Positions 25,735-36,839 of a stretch of DNA of 64,000 bases are shown in pieces (the stretch's first letter is position 1; each line of letters opens with the position of its first letter). This DNA is from Colletotrichum lupini. Taxonomy: Eukaryota > Ascomycota > Sordariomycetes > Glomerellales > Glomerellaceae. Both the position numbers and the translations under genes were made by a program. The DNA lies in NCBI RefSeq assembly GCF_023278565.1, contig NC_064673.1, positions 1,488,001 through 1,552,000 of the forward strand. Reading direction: 5' to 3'. The notes below the pieces were generated by a model. It had not been told where the DNA came from. It worked only from the letters and a program-made list of their open reading frames with translations, and did not search any database.

Positions 25735-27890
25735 TTCTACGCACTTCTAATAAATCTCCACCGTCGCTAAATATGACTTAACGTGTAGAGGTAGTTAAGA
25801 AAGTAATAAAAGAAGTCCGCAGACTTTATATTAGTAAGTAAGTAAGCGAGGCACTAGCTACTCAAAACGGACTAAATATCTCCTATACTATTAATTTATT
25901 ACTATAGTTAGACGTTAAAGTCTAGTGAGAAAGTAAGGGATAAAAAGGCCTATTTAAGCTCGTCTTAATAAATAGTACTACTTACGTAATAAAATTGCTT
26001 TATGGCTTAATAAGCTTCCGGGCTACTATAGTTAAACCCTAGTACTTAGAAGAGGTTAACCCCGAGCTACTAGTTACGATAATAAAGCACGTTAACTACT
26101 TACTAATCCCCGTAATTAACTAATTAACTAATAATAGCGCCGCTATAAACGAAGTTCTTAATAAGATCGTTATTATAATTAACGACGACCCTCTATTATA
26201 GAATAAAAAAACTAAAAAAATATTAATATAGCGCAGCCGCGGTAATATTTCTATAACTACGACCTATTTTATATTTAAAAAAGAGGTAAATCTTAAGCTA
26301 GTTACTAAGCTCTGTAATAAGGGTATTATTACTACCCTAAGAATACTTTTTATAAAATCTATTAATAAGGAGCTTTTAGGACTAGTAAAGAGAGGGGTAA
26401 TTAAATTTATCTAACTTAGCCCTAAATATAAGGATATAAGGATATTTAAGTCTCGATTCGTTAATAAGATTAAGAACCTAAGACTTAACCCTATTAAAAA
26501 GTCTTATTTAGTTATATAGGGGTATAATAACGAGGGGAAAAAAGAGATCCTCACGTAGTTATTAATAATTTAAAGAACTAGTTAATGTCTAATCCTCGCC
26601 CTAACCCCGACCCTAATTTAAGAAGGCCACGTTATTTAGCTACGAAATATTACTTAAGTATATATATAATCGAGCTAACCTTTTTATTATAAGGTTTTTA
26701 TTTAATTACTAGCTCGGATTCGTTATTTATACCCTAAGGGTACTATTTTATATGTTATATAGCTACTATACGGTCTTATAAAATCTAATACTTACTAATA
26801 AATAATATATAATAAGTATTATTTAAAGATACTCTAGATAATAATATCTACGTTCGATTTATACTTACTAATCTTAATAAGAGAAAGCGGATTATTTAGT
26901 ATTATTAATATATAAACTAATAATACTATTAGACTATTAAATAAGATTTTTAATTAGAAAAAAGAAACCGAGCTTAAGCGCGCTAAGTTACTAACTAAAC
27001 TAAAATAATAATTATTAACTAACGAGCTACTTATTTTTAATAGCGGGATTATTTTATTAAAAGGTATTAATATAGTACTTAGATAGAAGAACTAGGGGAA
27101 GAAGCTTAAGTAGGTTAACCCCTTAGTATTAGATACTAAATAATAATTTATTAAATAATAAGCTCGAGGTACTTATATCGTATTAATTTACTAACTAAAA
27201 ATAGCTTTTAATACGTCGTTTACTACTTAATACTAAGTAGATCCGTCGTTTACTAACTACGCTACGCTAAACTATTATATTAAATAATAAATAGATTACT
27301 TAGACCGAGGGCTTATATTTATATTATTAAATCTAACTATAGCTAAACTCTTTGTTTTCGTAAATAGGTTATTTATAAATAACGCTAATTATACTTTATA
27401 ACTAGGTTATATTATTATCTTTACGAATAAAAAATAGATTAACGAGAGCTTTATAATTAATAATAATATTATTTACTATAGTTTTACGAAGAGTAAAAAG
27501 ATTACTTAGGGCGTATTAGCATTAGAGGTCTATAGAATAGTCGTAGGTATTAACGTTACCTATACTATCTTAACTACCCTAGACCTTATTACTAAATAAC
27601 TCGACGTTCTAAAGATCCTTATTATAGTTTATATAGATTTATACTTATTATATAAATACCTCGTTAAGCTAGGTATTACGAAGGAAAAGCGCCTTATAAT
27701 AGATATTATAATATTTAAGTAATTATACGAACGCTACGAGCTTTATAAGATCTATTAAATTAGTAGCGACGATAACTTAGCTAATAAGTTTATAAAGAGT
27801 ATACTAAATAAGTCCCTCGAACGATTCGTTAGCAAAGGAATTATTATAGTTAAGATAGAAGGATAGGTAATACGTAATTAAAATAGTAAT
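25735..27890 (+). pseudogene. Truncated relic of copia pol (family B)
   Basis: Coding remnants on the plus strand after the internal deletion. The clearest part is the RNase H end at about 27330-27880, which can be followed through stops (KLFVFVNRLF, LGYIIIF, VLALEVYR, KLGITKEKRL) and resembles the same part of family A. Heavily RIP-mutated and truncated, so non-functional. Confidence 0.75.
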
Positions 27891-28258
27891 ATATTATAAA
27901 TAATAAGTTATTTAGCGAACGTATATACCTCTTAGGCTTCGGCTTAGAGAGAAACGTACGTATTCGGGGCGTAGTTAAACTAATAAAAAGCTCTTTTTTA
28001 ACTATACTAAATTCGACGATTTCCGAGGAGTTTAGGTATTTAGATTATATATATTAAAGGATTAGGAAGTAATTAGAAAGAGGGGATATTAAAATTTCTA
28101 TATAAATAATTATAACAGAAGCTATATTAAAATTTTAATATACGGCTTTAGGTATTTCTAAATAGAGGATTAACTATAGATTTTATTATTAGTTCTTATT
28201 AGCGGGGGACTTAGCCCCTATTCTAGCCTTTTTTATTATAAAAGTAGAAGACTACTAA

Positions 28259-28484
28259 TATTAAATTACGAGGTAGAAAAGGGGCCCTATTAGGTAGTTA
28301 GGTAGGGGTAGTAAGTAGGTAGTCTAGGCCCGTGTAAACGGACCCTTCTACTTACCTATACCTACTAAGGGACCGCGGGCTCTACCTATAATCTTCCCCT
28401 CCTATATACACGCAATAAACCTATACTAACCTATTAACCTAGTCGCGACCCAAAAGGTCTAACCTGCCTACGTGTATACTAATA
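28259..28484 (+). repeat. 3' LTR of family B deleted copy
   Basis: 226 bp. The inner start reads TATTAAATTACGAGG where the 5' LTR has TGTTGGATTACGAGG, both changes being RIP-type. The outer end keeps more C and G. Followed by AGATA. Confidence 0.92.
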
Positions 28485-28833
28485 AGATAAATTAAAAAAT
28501 AATATTAAAATCCTTATTAATATTAAGTATAATTTACGAAGCGTAGTAACGTAGCCGTAGAGTATTAATAATATATCCTACGCTAAAAAGGGTATTATTA
28601 GTACTAATAAGACGAATAGGGCCGTATATAGTACTAGCTTATTAATAAGCTATCGAAACTACGATTTTAATAATCTCTTAACGAGGGAGAGAGTAAAATA
28701 GAGGAAAGGATAGGTAAGAAAAGGGTTAAGGTTAAACAGTGCGGAATTCGAGGGCAGGGTAGCGTCTATATATACTGCGGCAATCCTCTAGTAATGCAAA
28801 ACGATAGAGTTAAACAGTGGTGAATGTTGGTCC

Positions 28834-30342
28834 AATTACCTCGATAACAGGTGACCAGGATTCTTAGGAATAAGGAAAAGGCAGCAAGGGTAGGCGGGGC
28901 TGCTTCAGAACTTCAGATGACAGCCGCCAAACGTGCTGGTAGAACACTGTTGGCGACATGGGTGCTTCATAAGGTTAGGCATGGTTAGACAGACTCCCGG
29001 AGAACAGATCATAGGTCCTCGGTCTCGATCGCGGTGGGGCCGATGAATGGCGTTCGCTTCCGATGATACTCCAGTCTTAAGGAGAGTCCGTTCTGAACGA
29101 CGACTGGATCGGTGAGTTCTTTTTCCTTGCAAGATTGTCATAGGAATAATGGAAAAACACCGCCCAAAAGAACGGTGTGCGGGGCAAAGTTCCCCTGGCA
29201 ATTTTCGAAGAAGAGCCTTCGACTCTTGGCATTAATCAACATCCAGCACCGGACTGGGTTGTTAGCTGCGGCAATCCATCCCATTGTGCACACAAGAGTC
29301 TTGGCAACTCCGCCTTACAGACCACCACCAACAACAAGGCATTTGATGGAATGGACTCTTTTTTCGCGTTGATCCCATCCTCGCCGACAGACCACTGTTG
29401 TTGTGACCTCCGAGACAGGATGTCAGCAGGATCACGGTATCACCTTCGTTGGACACGCTTGATTCGTCTACTGCTCGGGAAGAGGCCAACTCAGAGGAGC
29501 CCCTTGCGCAAAGAACCTGGTCGTCGGGCTCCCAGATTCGTTACCACCTAGCTTAATCTCTTTTTGAGGTCGGAATTGCCGTCTCATTGGGTCGCCTCTG
29601 GCCGAACGCCGAAGAGATGAACAACTTACCGTCACACCGTCATCCGTGATCCGATCAAGTATTTCACATATCTGCAGGTACACCGTAGACTCAGGGCTTG
29701 GTGGCAATCTACAATATGGCAGAATCCTGTGATTCGACAGTGGAGGACGCTTCTTAAGTCAGGCTCCTTCGGGTTCAACTGAGCCCAGCAGTTTCATTAC
29801 ATGTACTGTGCCGCCCCTTACATGCCGTGTTGACAACAAGTGATTGCCAGGTACAGCATTCGACGGGACCAGAACACAACCAAGTTTCCAACGCAGACGC
29901 CGGTACGCGGGGCAAATCTCCAAAGTGACTCCATCAGCGACTACAAGCATCGAGCAGAAGCAACCATGCAGGCATCTCCCAGGCAAGCCTGTTTATATGT
30001 CCACCAATGATCCGAATCCCCGTGCGATCCGTCGTTTCTTCAGCCGCGGGTTTGGGGAACCCCCCCCTCAACTAGTCCTGACACAGGCAATACATGGCCC
30101 GTTTGCCTAGACTTTTATGATGAGTGGCCAAGTTGCGATAGGAATAGTGTGAGCTTTCCAGCCTTGGCAGAATTTGTGTGAACCAGGAACCTCTGTCTTG
30201 AGAAGGTTTGCATATAAGTCCTTGGGTTGTCCAGCCTATTCGTATCCAGTTCTTTCTGACCATCACTCTCACCTTCTTTCAACTTTAAACCAACTACTAC
30301 ATTCATTCTTTCTTTCTGCAAGTGTATATACTCTTGTTCATC
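28834..30342. other. Intergenic DNA upstream of the pectate lyase gene
   Basis: Normal base composition. Overlapping short frames (for example 29177-29551 plus, 29468-29707 minus) lack domains and splice structure. The last about 150 bp form the promoter and leader of the pectate lyase gene. No separate gene is supported. Confidence 0.5.
30213..30217 (+). promoter_or_regulatory. TATA-like box upstream of the pectate lyase gene
   Basis: TATAA in the context GCATATAAGTCC, about 130 bp before the ATG at 30343. A pyrimidine-rich leader (CTTTCTTTC, about 30265-30315) follows, as is usual at fungal transcription starts. Position and context support it; no start site is known. Confidence 0.4.
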
Positions 30343-31267
30343 ATGCAATTCCTCAAGTTTGGCCTGGTGCCTTTGTTGGCCGCCCTTCCCGGCGCTCTCG
30401 CCTGCAACGGCTACACTGGCGGTGTTCCCAAGGCTACCGGTACCGTGACCTCCAAGTCTTACATCGAGATCAAGGCTGGTCAGGTCTATGACGGAAAGTG
30501 GCAGCGCTTCGACCGCGGCTCCGGTGCCTGCGGTGGCCAGTCCGAGGGTGGTGAGTAGCCAACGTTTTATCATACGCATACTAGCTGTGCCCGAGGGCAG
30601 GTACCTAACATGATTCCCTTCTCCAAGACTACAAGGACTCCGTCTTCTACATTCAGGCTGGCGGAACCCTGAAGAATGCCATCATTGGTAAGAACCAGGC
30701 TGAGGGTGTCCACTGCAATGGACACTGCACTCTTGAGTTCGTCTGGTTCGAGGACGTCTGCGAGGACGCCATCTCCATCAAGAACGACAAGGCCGGAACC
30801 CAGACTTGGATTGTCGGTGGTGGTGCGTACCACGCCTCTGACAAGGTCATTCAGCACAACGGCTGCGGTACCGTCAACGTGGTGAGTATCGATCGACTGC
30901 TCTTCGCTCTCAAATAAGCACTGCTAATAGTGATTTAAGATCAACTACTACGCCGAGGACTACGGCAAGCTCTACCGCTCTTGCGGAAACGTACGTTGAT
31001 AATTCCTGGAATATATACCTCTTGTCTGGCAACAAAACCAGCTAACCATTCTTTCAACCTTCATAGTGCAAGACTCAGTGCAAGCGCAACGTCTACATGG
31101 AGGGCGTCACCGCCAAGAACGGCGGAGAGCTGGCCGGAATCAACCTGACCTACAAGGACACCGCCACCCTCAAGAATGTCTGCGCCGACACTAAGACTAA
31201 GTGCCAGATGTACAACGGCTGCGCTGGTGGATGCGAACCCTCCAAGGCTGGCACCTGCTCCGGCTAA
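30343..31267 (+). CDS. Secreted pectate lyase, polysaccharide lyase family 3
   Basis: Four exons (30343-30550, 30628-30881, 30940-30990, 31067-31267) joined by GT-AG introns of 77, 58 and 76 bp give 237 aa. Residues 1-20 are a signal peptide ending before CNGYTGG. The mature protein is short and cysteine-rich with the PL3 hallmark WFEDVCEDA (Trp109 to Ala117) that binds calcium, plus conserved Lys142 and RSCGNC with Arg167. Length and motifs fit PL3 (single-domain parallel beta-helix, calcium-dependent beta-elimination of polygalacturonate at alkaline pH). It acts outside the cell on plant pectin. A TATA-like box lies about 130 bp upstream. Frame, splice sites and stop are all intact, with no RIP damage although large transposons lie within 2 to 4 kb. 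It is probably functional. Expression control is not visible. Confidence 0.93.
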
Positions 31268-32434
31268 GCACACAAGGCACGGTTTCTTGTAGACTTCATT
31301 GTTCATTGCCCCGGCGGCTGTAAGACCACACCGGGAACTTTGGAAAACTAAACATCGGGCTAGATCTAGTCCATTTTGACTTCTTGTACATATCTATACA
31401 AACACAACCGGGAGGCCACGTATATACTTGCACTATTCATTCCTCCAAGTAGTTGTAAAATTCACACTGACCATTGGAATGGAAAGTGTTGCCTCTGTTT
31501 CTCGAATAACTTCAGTTCGGCTCATCCAGGCTACTTAACTTTTGCAGGTACGACCCGAAACTCTTTGTGACTGTAAACCGTTGCTAGATTTCTCATTTGA
31601 TGACTACCGATGTTTCACAATAGCTCCTCTCCGAGAGTAACTCAAAGTAAATTGGTAGGTTCAGACTTGCATCACTTGGCAATTCTTCTTGGCGTCGGCC
31701 TAGAACTTGCCAATTAGGCAGTCGGAAGTCCGCTGCCCACCGGCTTCCCCTATCTTCTAAACTTGTGAAGTGGCCTCACATTTGCAGCAGCGCGAGTTAC
31801 AAACGCCGATGCGAGGTCATATTTTCTTTGGAGCTTGCAAAACTGATGGGCAGAATAGAGTCTGTAAATCGTCAAGACAGTGGCCTTGACCCACTTTCAC
31901 TGACCATGAACTAGTTGGGCTTTTGCTCTGGAATCTACGTGTATAGAACTAAGACCTCTGTGTTGTGTAAAATTTATAGCTTTCTCTAGATTGAAGTAAA
32001 CAGTGGAAATCAACACCCTTGGAGTGTATCCATCATTTGGAATGCTTAAAGACAGGAAGACTTGATCACGGAACTGATAAGACTAAGAGAAGACGGATCC
32101 CACACGCATGCGCGCAAAGCATTTACAAACCAACGCCTTTCATATTTGTGACCTTGCCTGTCTCCATAGCAAATTGCAATCCCAGTGAAGCAAGAGGAGT
32201 CTCTTCTTGTTCTGCTAAAGCGCGAAACGAATGCTTTCCGTAGATGCAGTCCCTTCCCATAATGCCCATGTCCGTTCCGTCCAATGCTCTTGTCAGTCTG
32301 AAGATGTGTGTTTCAATGATCTATCTCACTACATCGTCCATTTCCTCGCCCAGGGACCAGTGTCATAAACTGGCACGTGGTCTCTCAAGGTCTCTGAGGC
32401 GACGCTGGAATGGAGGCCTCAGGGACCGCACCTG
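31268..32434. other. Intergenic DNA between convergent pectate lyase and TPR genes
   Basis: Contains the 3' ends of two convergently transcribed genes. Short frames (31376-31570, 32019-32243, 32244-32567) have no domain signs; the last overlaps the TPR gene. Nothing else is recognised. Confidence 0.5.
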
Positions 32435-34132
32435 TCAATCGACCGTCTTCAAGCGACAGAAGCATGAAGACTTGACAGGAACATCCGCCACGGCTAGAGC
32501 TAGCTGGAGCTGCGGCTTGAGGATCTTGGCCTCGTCAACCCTGCCCAACTTCATCAGACACTCGTAGAATCCGTGGAGTGCCCAAACATTGTTGGGGTGC
32601 CGCAGAGCCCGGGGCAAGGTTTCGTCAACTCCCAGGTCTGCACTATAGACAGCCGCTGCCTCCTCGACATGACCCTGCTCCAGCAGCAGCGCGCCGAGCG
32701 CGTGTCGTGCTGGTTGCATCCAGCCCCAAGGCTCATCGTAGGGCAAGGCGTCGTCTCTCTCCACGGCCTTGCGCAGATAGGCGAAAGCGACGTCGTAATC
32801 TTTCTTTCGGTACGCCAACTCTCCATCCAGCATAGCCTCGGCAATGGAGAGAATTGACAGGCAAGTATTGTTGAAGACTGAGCGCGATTCCGGTACCCGT
32901 TTAACTGCTTCGGCGAATAATACGCGCTGCTTTTCCGCCTCTTCAATTCGGCCCTGCACAGCGTAGGCTATACCCTTTGCATAATGTGTCATGGCGGTGG
33001 TTGAGCAGTAAAGCTTGGGGTCTCGCGGGAGTTCAAGAGCATGAATAGCTTCCCAACGTCCAAAGCGTATCAGAGCGTGCATTCGCATACCGAGAAAACC
33101 CTCGAGCCAGTCTGCCATTGGTGGTGACTCGACTCGTAGTAGATCTTCGGATATGGTCGACTCGAGCTCTTCCACCGTTATGAGGGCTACCCGGGACTGA
33201 CCGCACAACATGGCGGCATATAGCCTGAAGTGGAAGTCATGAGACCGATACAGCGTGTAGAAGTTGAGAGGACCCTCGCGAGCGAGAAACTTAGAGTCGG
33301 CACGGATCGCGTCAGAGTTGGAAGCGATGGCGCGACGGTATTCTCCACATATAATGTCTAGATGCGTGGGCATATGCTCGAGATGCCCCGCGTCTGGGAC
33401 AAGCCCGCGGAGATTATCAGCTATAGTCAGGGCAGCTTCCGGAGTTGGCGACATTTCCATCAGATGGATATATAAGTGAAGTAGGCCTGGATGTTGCAAA
33501 GAGCCTCTTAGCCTGAATGTGCGGTCCATCACGTCTTTGATCTCCAACGTCCTGGCGCCTGGCGTTGGCTTTCCAGTCCTGTAGTCCCACAACTTCCAAG
33601 GCGTGACGTTCATCGTGGCATCTGTCCACAAGGCGACCACATCGAGGTCATCGGGGTAGGCTTGAAGCACCGAGTCCATGGCTTGGGCATAATCCTCATT
33701 CCACTTAGAGCAATCTTCCGCCGGCTTCTCTTGCGGATAACGGCAAGACAGTGCATCGATGAGCGCAATCTCGACCGGCGTAGCCTTCCCTGAGTGGCTC
33801 TTTGCCTGCATGATCGTATGATGTGCGCGTTTGGTCGTATCGGCAAGGTCCTCTCCATCAAAGACCTTCCATGGCTTGTTATAGTTGGGCCCAAGGACGA
33901 ATGCGAGCCCCCAATAAGCCATGGCGCAGAAGGGATCATACTCAATGGCTTTCCGGAAGCACCTCGCTGACTCCTCATGGTTGAAGGCATACGCCCACGT
34001 TAGGCCGCGGTTGAACCAGACCTGGGCATCTTGGCTTGAAGTACTCACGGCGCGATGGAATGTGCCGAGGTTGTACGCATAGGCGGTGTCGTTATATGAG
34101 CTGAGGGCAGACGATGTAGCCTTGCTTCTCAT
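32435..34132 (-). CDS. TPR-repeat protein, 565 aa, intronless
   Basis: One uninterrupted frame. It is alpha-helical throughout with tetratricopeptide-like units: an N-terminal pair around residues 35-85 (VWFNRGLTWAYAFNHEES and a second helix pair with CAMAYWGLAFVLGPNYN), and C-terminal ones around 385-545 (KGIAYAVQGRIEEAEKQ, ALGALLLEQGHVEEAAAVY, LMKLGRVDEAKIL). A central HPGLLHLYIHLMEMSP and PDAGHLEHMPTHLDI region is characteristic of a family widespread in bacteria and also found in fungi. It probably acts as a cytoplasmic protein-interaction scaffold; no enzyme motif is visible. No signal peptide or membrane segment. The frame is intact. It faces the pectate lyase gene convergently, and copia family A copy 2 has inserted about 650 bp upstream of its start. 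Biological role unknown; ancient transfer from bacteria is possible but unproven. Confidence 0.85.
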   Translation of the reverse strand: MRSKATSSALSSYNDTAYAYNLGTFHRAVSTSSQDAQVWFNRGLTWAYAFNHEESARCFRKAIEYDPFCAMAYWGLAFVLGPNYNKPWKVFDGEDLADTTKRAHHTIMQAKSHSGKATPVEIALIDALSCRYPQEKPAEDCSKWNEDYAQAMDSVLQAYPDDLDVVALWTDATMNVTPWKLWDYRTGKPTPGARTLEIKDVMDRTFRLRGSLQHPGLLHLYIHLMEMSPTPEAALTIADNLRGLVPDAGHLEHMPTHLDIICGEYRRAIASNSDAIRADSKFLAREGPLNFYTLYRSHDFHFRLYAAMLCGQSRVALITVEELESTISEDLLRVESPPMADWLEGFLGMRMHALIRFGRWEAIHALELPRDPKLYCSTTAMTHYAKGIAYAVQGRIEEAEKQRVLFAEAVKRVPESRSVFNNTCLSILSIAEAMLDGELAYRKKDYDVAFAYLRKAVERDDALPYDEPWGWMQPARHALGALLLEQGHVEEAAAVYSADLGVDETLPRALRHPNNVWALHGFYECLMKLGRVDEAKILKPQLQLALAVADVPVKSSCFCRLKTVD

Positions 34133-34786
34133 TTTGGCAGATGCTTGGCGCTAGCTGGCTGACGGGAGATCTTGCCTATATCAAATCGTACCGGTGAAAG
34201 CCCGGGGGTGCAAGAGCTGGGGGAGGAACGGGATGTTGGGGTGGGTGTCGATTGGTTGAGACAACTGCCGTCAATGATGTATTAGTAGACGCTCCGCGTC
34301 GGACTATCATTTCGCCGCCTGCGTAGTTTCCCCCCTCAATCCCACCGTTCCCGTTGTCCCACGTCGTGAACCTAAAAACCTTCCGCCCGGAAACATTGCT
34401 GAAACCCCGGTAAGTCAAAGCACTGATACGCACATATTCATCTGAACGCTTGCTTCTACGTGTTAGTGATAGTCGAAAGGTAGAGGAGTCTTGTGCATCT
34501 CACACGGGCTGTGGTGTAGCTTCCTGCTTCTATGACATGGTTGATAGCTTGGACGACTTCACGAGCCGAGCGAAACCGATCATGCGCTGCCACAACGGTC
34601 GGCTGAGGTGTCATAAGACGTGTCTCACGAACTAGATACTTTCCCGCTGTAGTGCCAAGCCACGACTGCCTTGAATCAATCCCGTATCGATACATTACAA
34701 CATTTTGTCCGGAAACTTTTATTCCTCATAACGGCGGAAACATTTAAGTGAGCGGAGAGATCTGTGCTCAAATCGCTTAAATATTC
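34133..34786 (-). promoter_or_regulatory. Upstream region of the TPR gene, cut short by a copia insertion
   Basis: About 650 bp of normal composition between the TPR start codon and the retrotransposon target duplication AATAG (34787-34791). No TATA box is evident. The small frames inside are overlapping and not convincing. Any regulatory element further upstream is now separated by 6.8 kb of RIP-mutated, probably heterochromatic DNA. Confidence 0.4.
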
Positions 34787-34791
34787 AATAG

Positions 34792-34993
34792 TGTCGGATT
34801 AGAAGTCCAATTCGACCGCGGCATACAGCCGACTGCGCAGGGGCTAATTAGGGGCCCTATTTACGATTATCGTAGCTAGCCTAACCTACGGTTAGAACCT
34901 CCTTTTTATACCTACGTAGATATTTATATAGTTTAATTAATTTCTTTATTAACTATAGTTCGAACTAACTACTTTATAATAGGGATACTAATA
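34792..34993 (+). repeat. 5' LTR of family A copy 2
   Basis: 202 bp, starting TGTCGGATTAGAAG and ending GATACTAATA. The outer 80 bp are close to the un-RIPed solo LTR; the inner part is AT-shifted. Confidence 0.92.
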
Positions 34994-36839
34994 CTAATTA
35001 GTAATTAAATTTTATTATTATAGATTAATAAGGTATCTCGCTACGTAGAAGAGACGACCTTTTAATACTATATAGGATAGGAGATTTATACTAATTAACC
35101 TTATAGAAGTAAACGAAAAAAGAGGCGATTCTTAAATACCGTACGGAATTAAGTAATTATAGCCCTTTATTACTTATAAGAGGTCGACGTTTATTATATT
35201 AAACTATGTTAATTAACAGAACTACTTAAGTAACTAGCCTTTTACCGTCGCCCCGAGTAGCTTTTTTACTAAACGACTTTTCCGCAGCCGGCCCGCGATT
35301 AGAAATTAACTAAGTAATAAAAGGGATCGCTAATAAGCGATAATTACTTAACCGTAATTAAGCTACGAAAAAGACTGCCTAAAAAATATAAAATAGGGTA
35401 CCGAGAGGCCGCAAAAGACAAGATCTCTAAGGTATCTAACCCTACTACGTACGAGTAATAAGTAAGCATTTTTAGTAATTTTTTTAAAATATACGATCTT
35501 ATAAAAAGGAGGGCTTAATTTTATTAACTATACTTAACGGCCTATACGGTTCCTAATAGCCTATATAGCTCCTCTACGAGCCGCCCGACGTCTACTTTTA
35601 ACTATTCTTATAAAATACCGCCCTAGAGGAGGTAGGTCGAGGAAAGAAGCTATTTAGAAATAATAGAGAGCACGAGGCTTAAGAGGCTAAAAGTATATAG
35701 GATAGCGGAAATTAGTAACTAATAAAGATCCCGAGACTAATTACTATATCTTCTTATAGTAATATAAACGTTTATTACTACTATTATAAAAAGGAACTAC
35801 TAAAACCTACCCTTTTATATTAAACAAAAAGGAGGATCTTTATAAGTATAATAGCTAGCGATTTAGAAGGGTAATAGTAATCGCTAGAAATAATAAAAAC
35901 AAGAATAGTAGCGAGATAGTAAAAAGAAGCGGGAATCTCCTAGACCTTAATAAATTCGTTAAGTAGCGAAAGTACGGATTTATTACGACCTGCGCAGAGA
36001 TTAAATATATCCCTATTAAGATTAAATACGTTAGCGATTACTAATATAAATATAAGCTAGAGTACGACCCTTAGTAAGTTAGGGTAAGGAAGGAGAGGAC
36101 GAAACCCGATCCTAAATAAAATCCTAATCCTTTATAAGTAAGTAAATATTAACCTAGACTATTAGGGGACGTAAATATATAAAATCGCGGATTAGCCTAA
36201 CGGTAAGTAAATTAACGCGGTATTAATCTATTTAACTAAGGTTTATAAAAAAAAGGGGCTATAGGGGTAACCCCTATTTTATAAAATCGCAAACGACCTT
36301 AGCTATTAACTAGATAAATAGTTTACGAGTATAAGCCTAAGAATCGTAAAAGTAGTTAATAAATTCCTCTATAGGCGAGGGGTATTATTAGTATAATTAT
36401 AATCGCGAGAGCTATACGAAATATTAATAACGATAATTATAAAGGAGGAATTCGTACTATAAAACTAAGTATAGGTCGATAGAGCGTATAATCGCTTTAA
36501 CGAATTTAAAAAAAGGGTAAACGACCCAGATTTCCTCCCTATAATTACTAACGGAAATCTATTATTATAAAAGGATATACCGGGGCAAAATATAGTACTA
36601 GAAGTACGATAATTAATAATTCTACCTATTTCGATCTATAACTTATTACCGCTATTAATACGAAATTCGGCGCCGATTAGCTAATAAGAAAGGAGGTAAA
36701 CGACCCAAAGTTATTAATAGTACGTAGCGACGTAGGGATCGCATATAGATATTAAAAATCTAGCGGCAAATACGAGGTAATTTATAGACCTTAAAAAGAT
36801 CTTCCTAAAAGAGAAATTATACTCTAGGGGGAAATATAA

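Larger units (their letters stand above)
24168..28484 (+). mobile_element. Ty1/copia LTR retrotransposon, family B, internally deleted copy
   Basis: 4,317 bp with 226-bp LTRs (24168-24393 and 28259-28484), 5-bp target duplication AGATG / AGATA (24163-24167, 28485-28489; one RIP-type difference), plus-strand coding. Compared with the full-length minus-strand copy at 43851-50760 it lacks about 3.1 kb (junction near 25725-25735, in a short TATAC..CCTCG match) and carries an extra 514 bp (24809-25322). Gag, zinc knuckle and neighbouring regions are gone. RT/RNase H remnants persist at about 26500-27890, including KLFVFVNRLF and TKEKRLMID-like blocks. It is heavily RIP-mutated and non-autonomous. 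Confidence 0.9.
23811..28820. mobile_element. AT-rich RIP-mutated block, probable older element hosting a nested copia
   Basis: Outside the nested family B element, two AT-rich arms remain: 23811-24167 (357 bp) and 28485-28820 (336 bp). The block is bordered by a 13-bp near-perfect direct repeat, TGAATGTTAGTCC at 23798-23810 and TGAATGTTGGTCC at 28821-28833 (one G/A difference of RIP type). A variable-length duplication of this size would suit a non-LTR retrotransposon, but no coding motif is readable in the arms, so the class is unknown. The alternative is chance similarity plus RIP spreading from the nested copia. Confidence 0.4.

Noticed and set aside
32573..32857. Plus-strand frames inside the TPR gene
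   Set aside because: Antisense shadows of the intact minus-strand gene.
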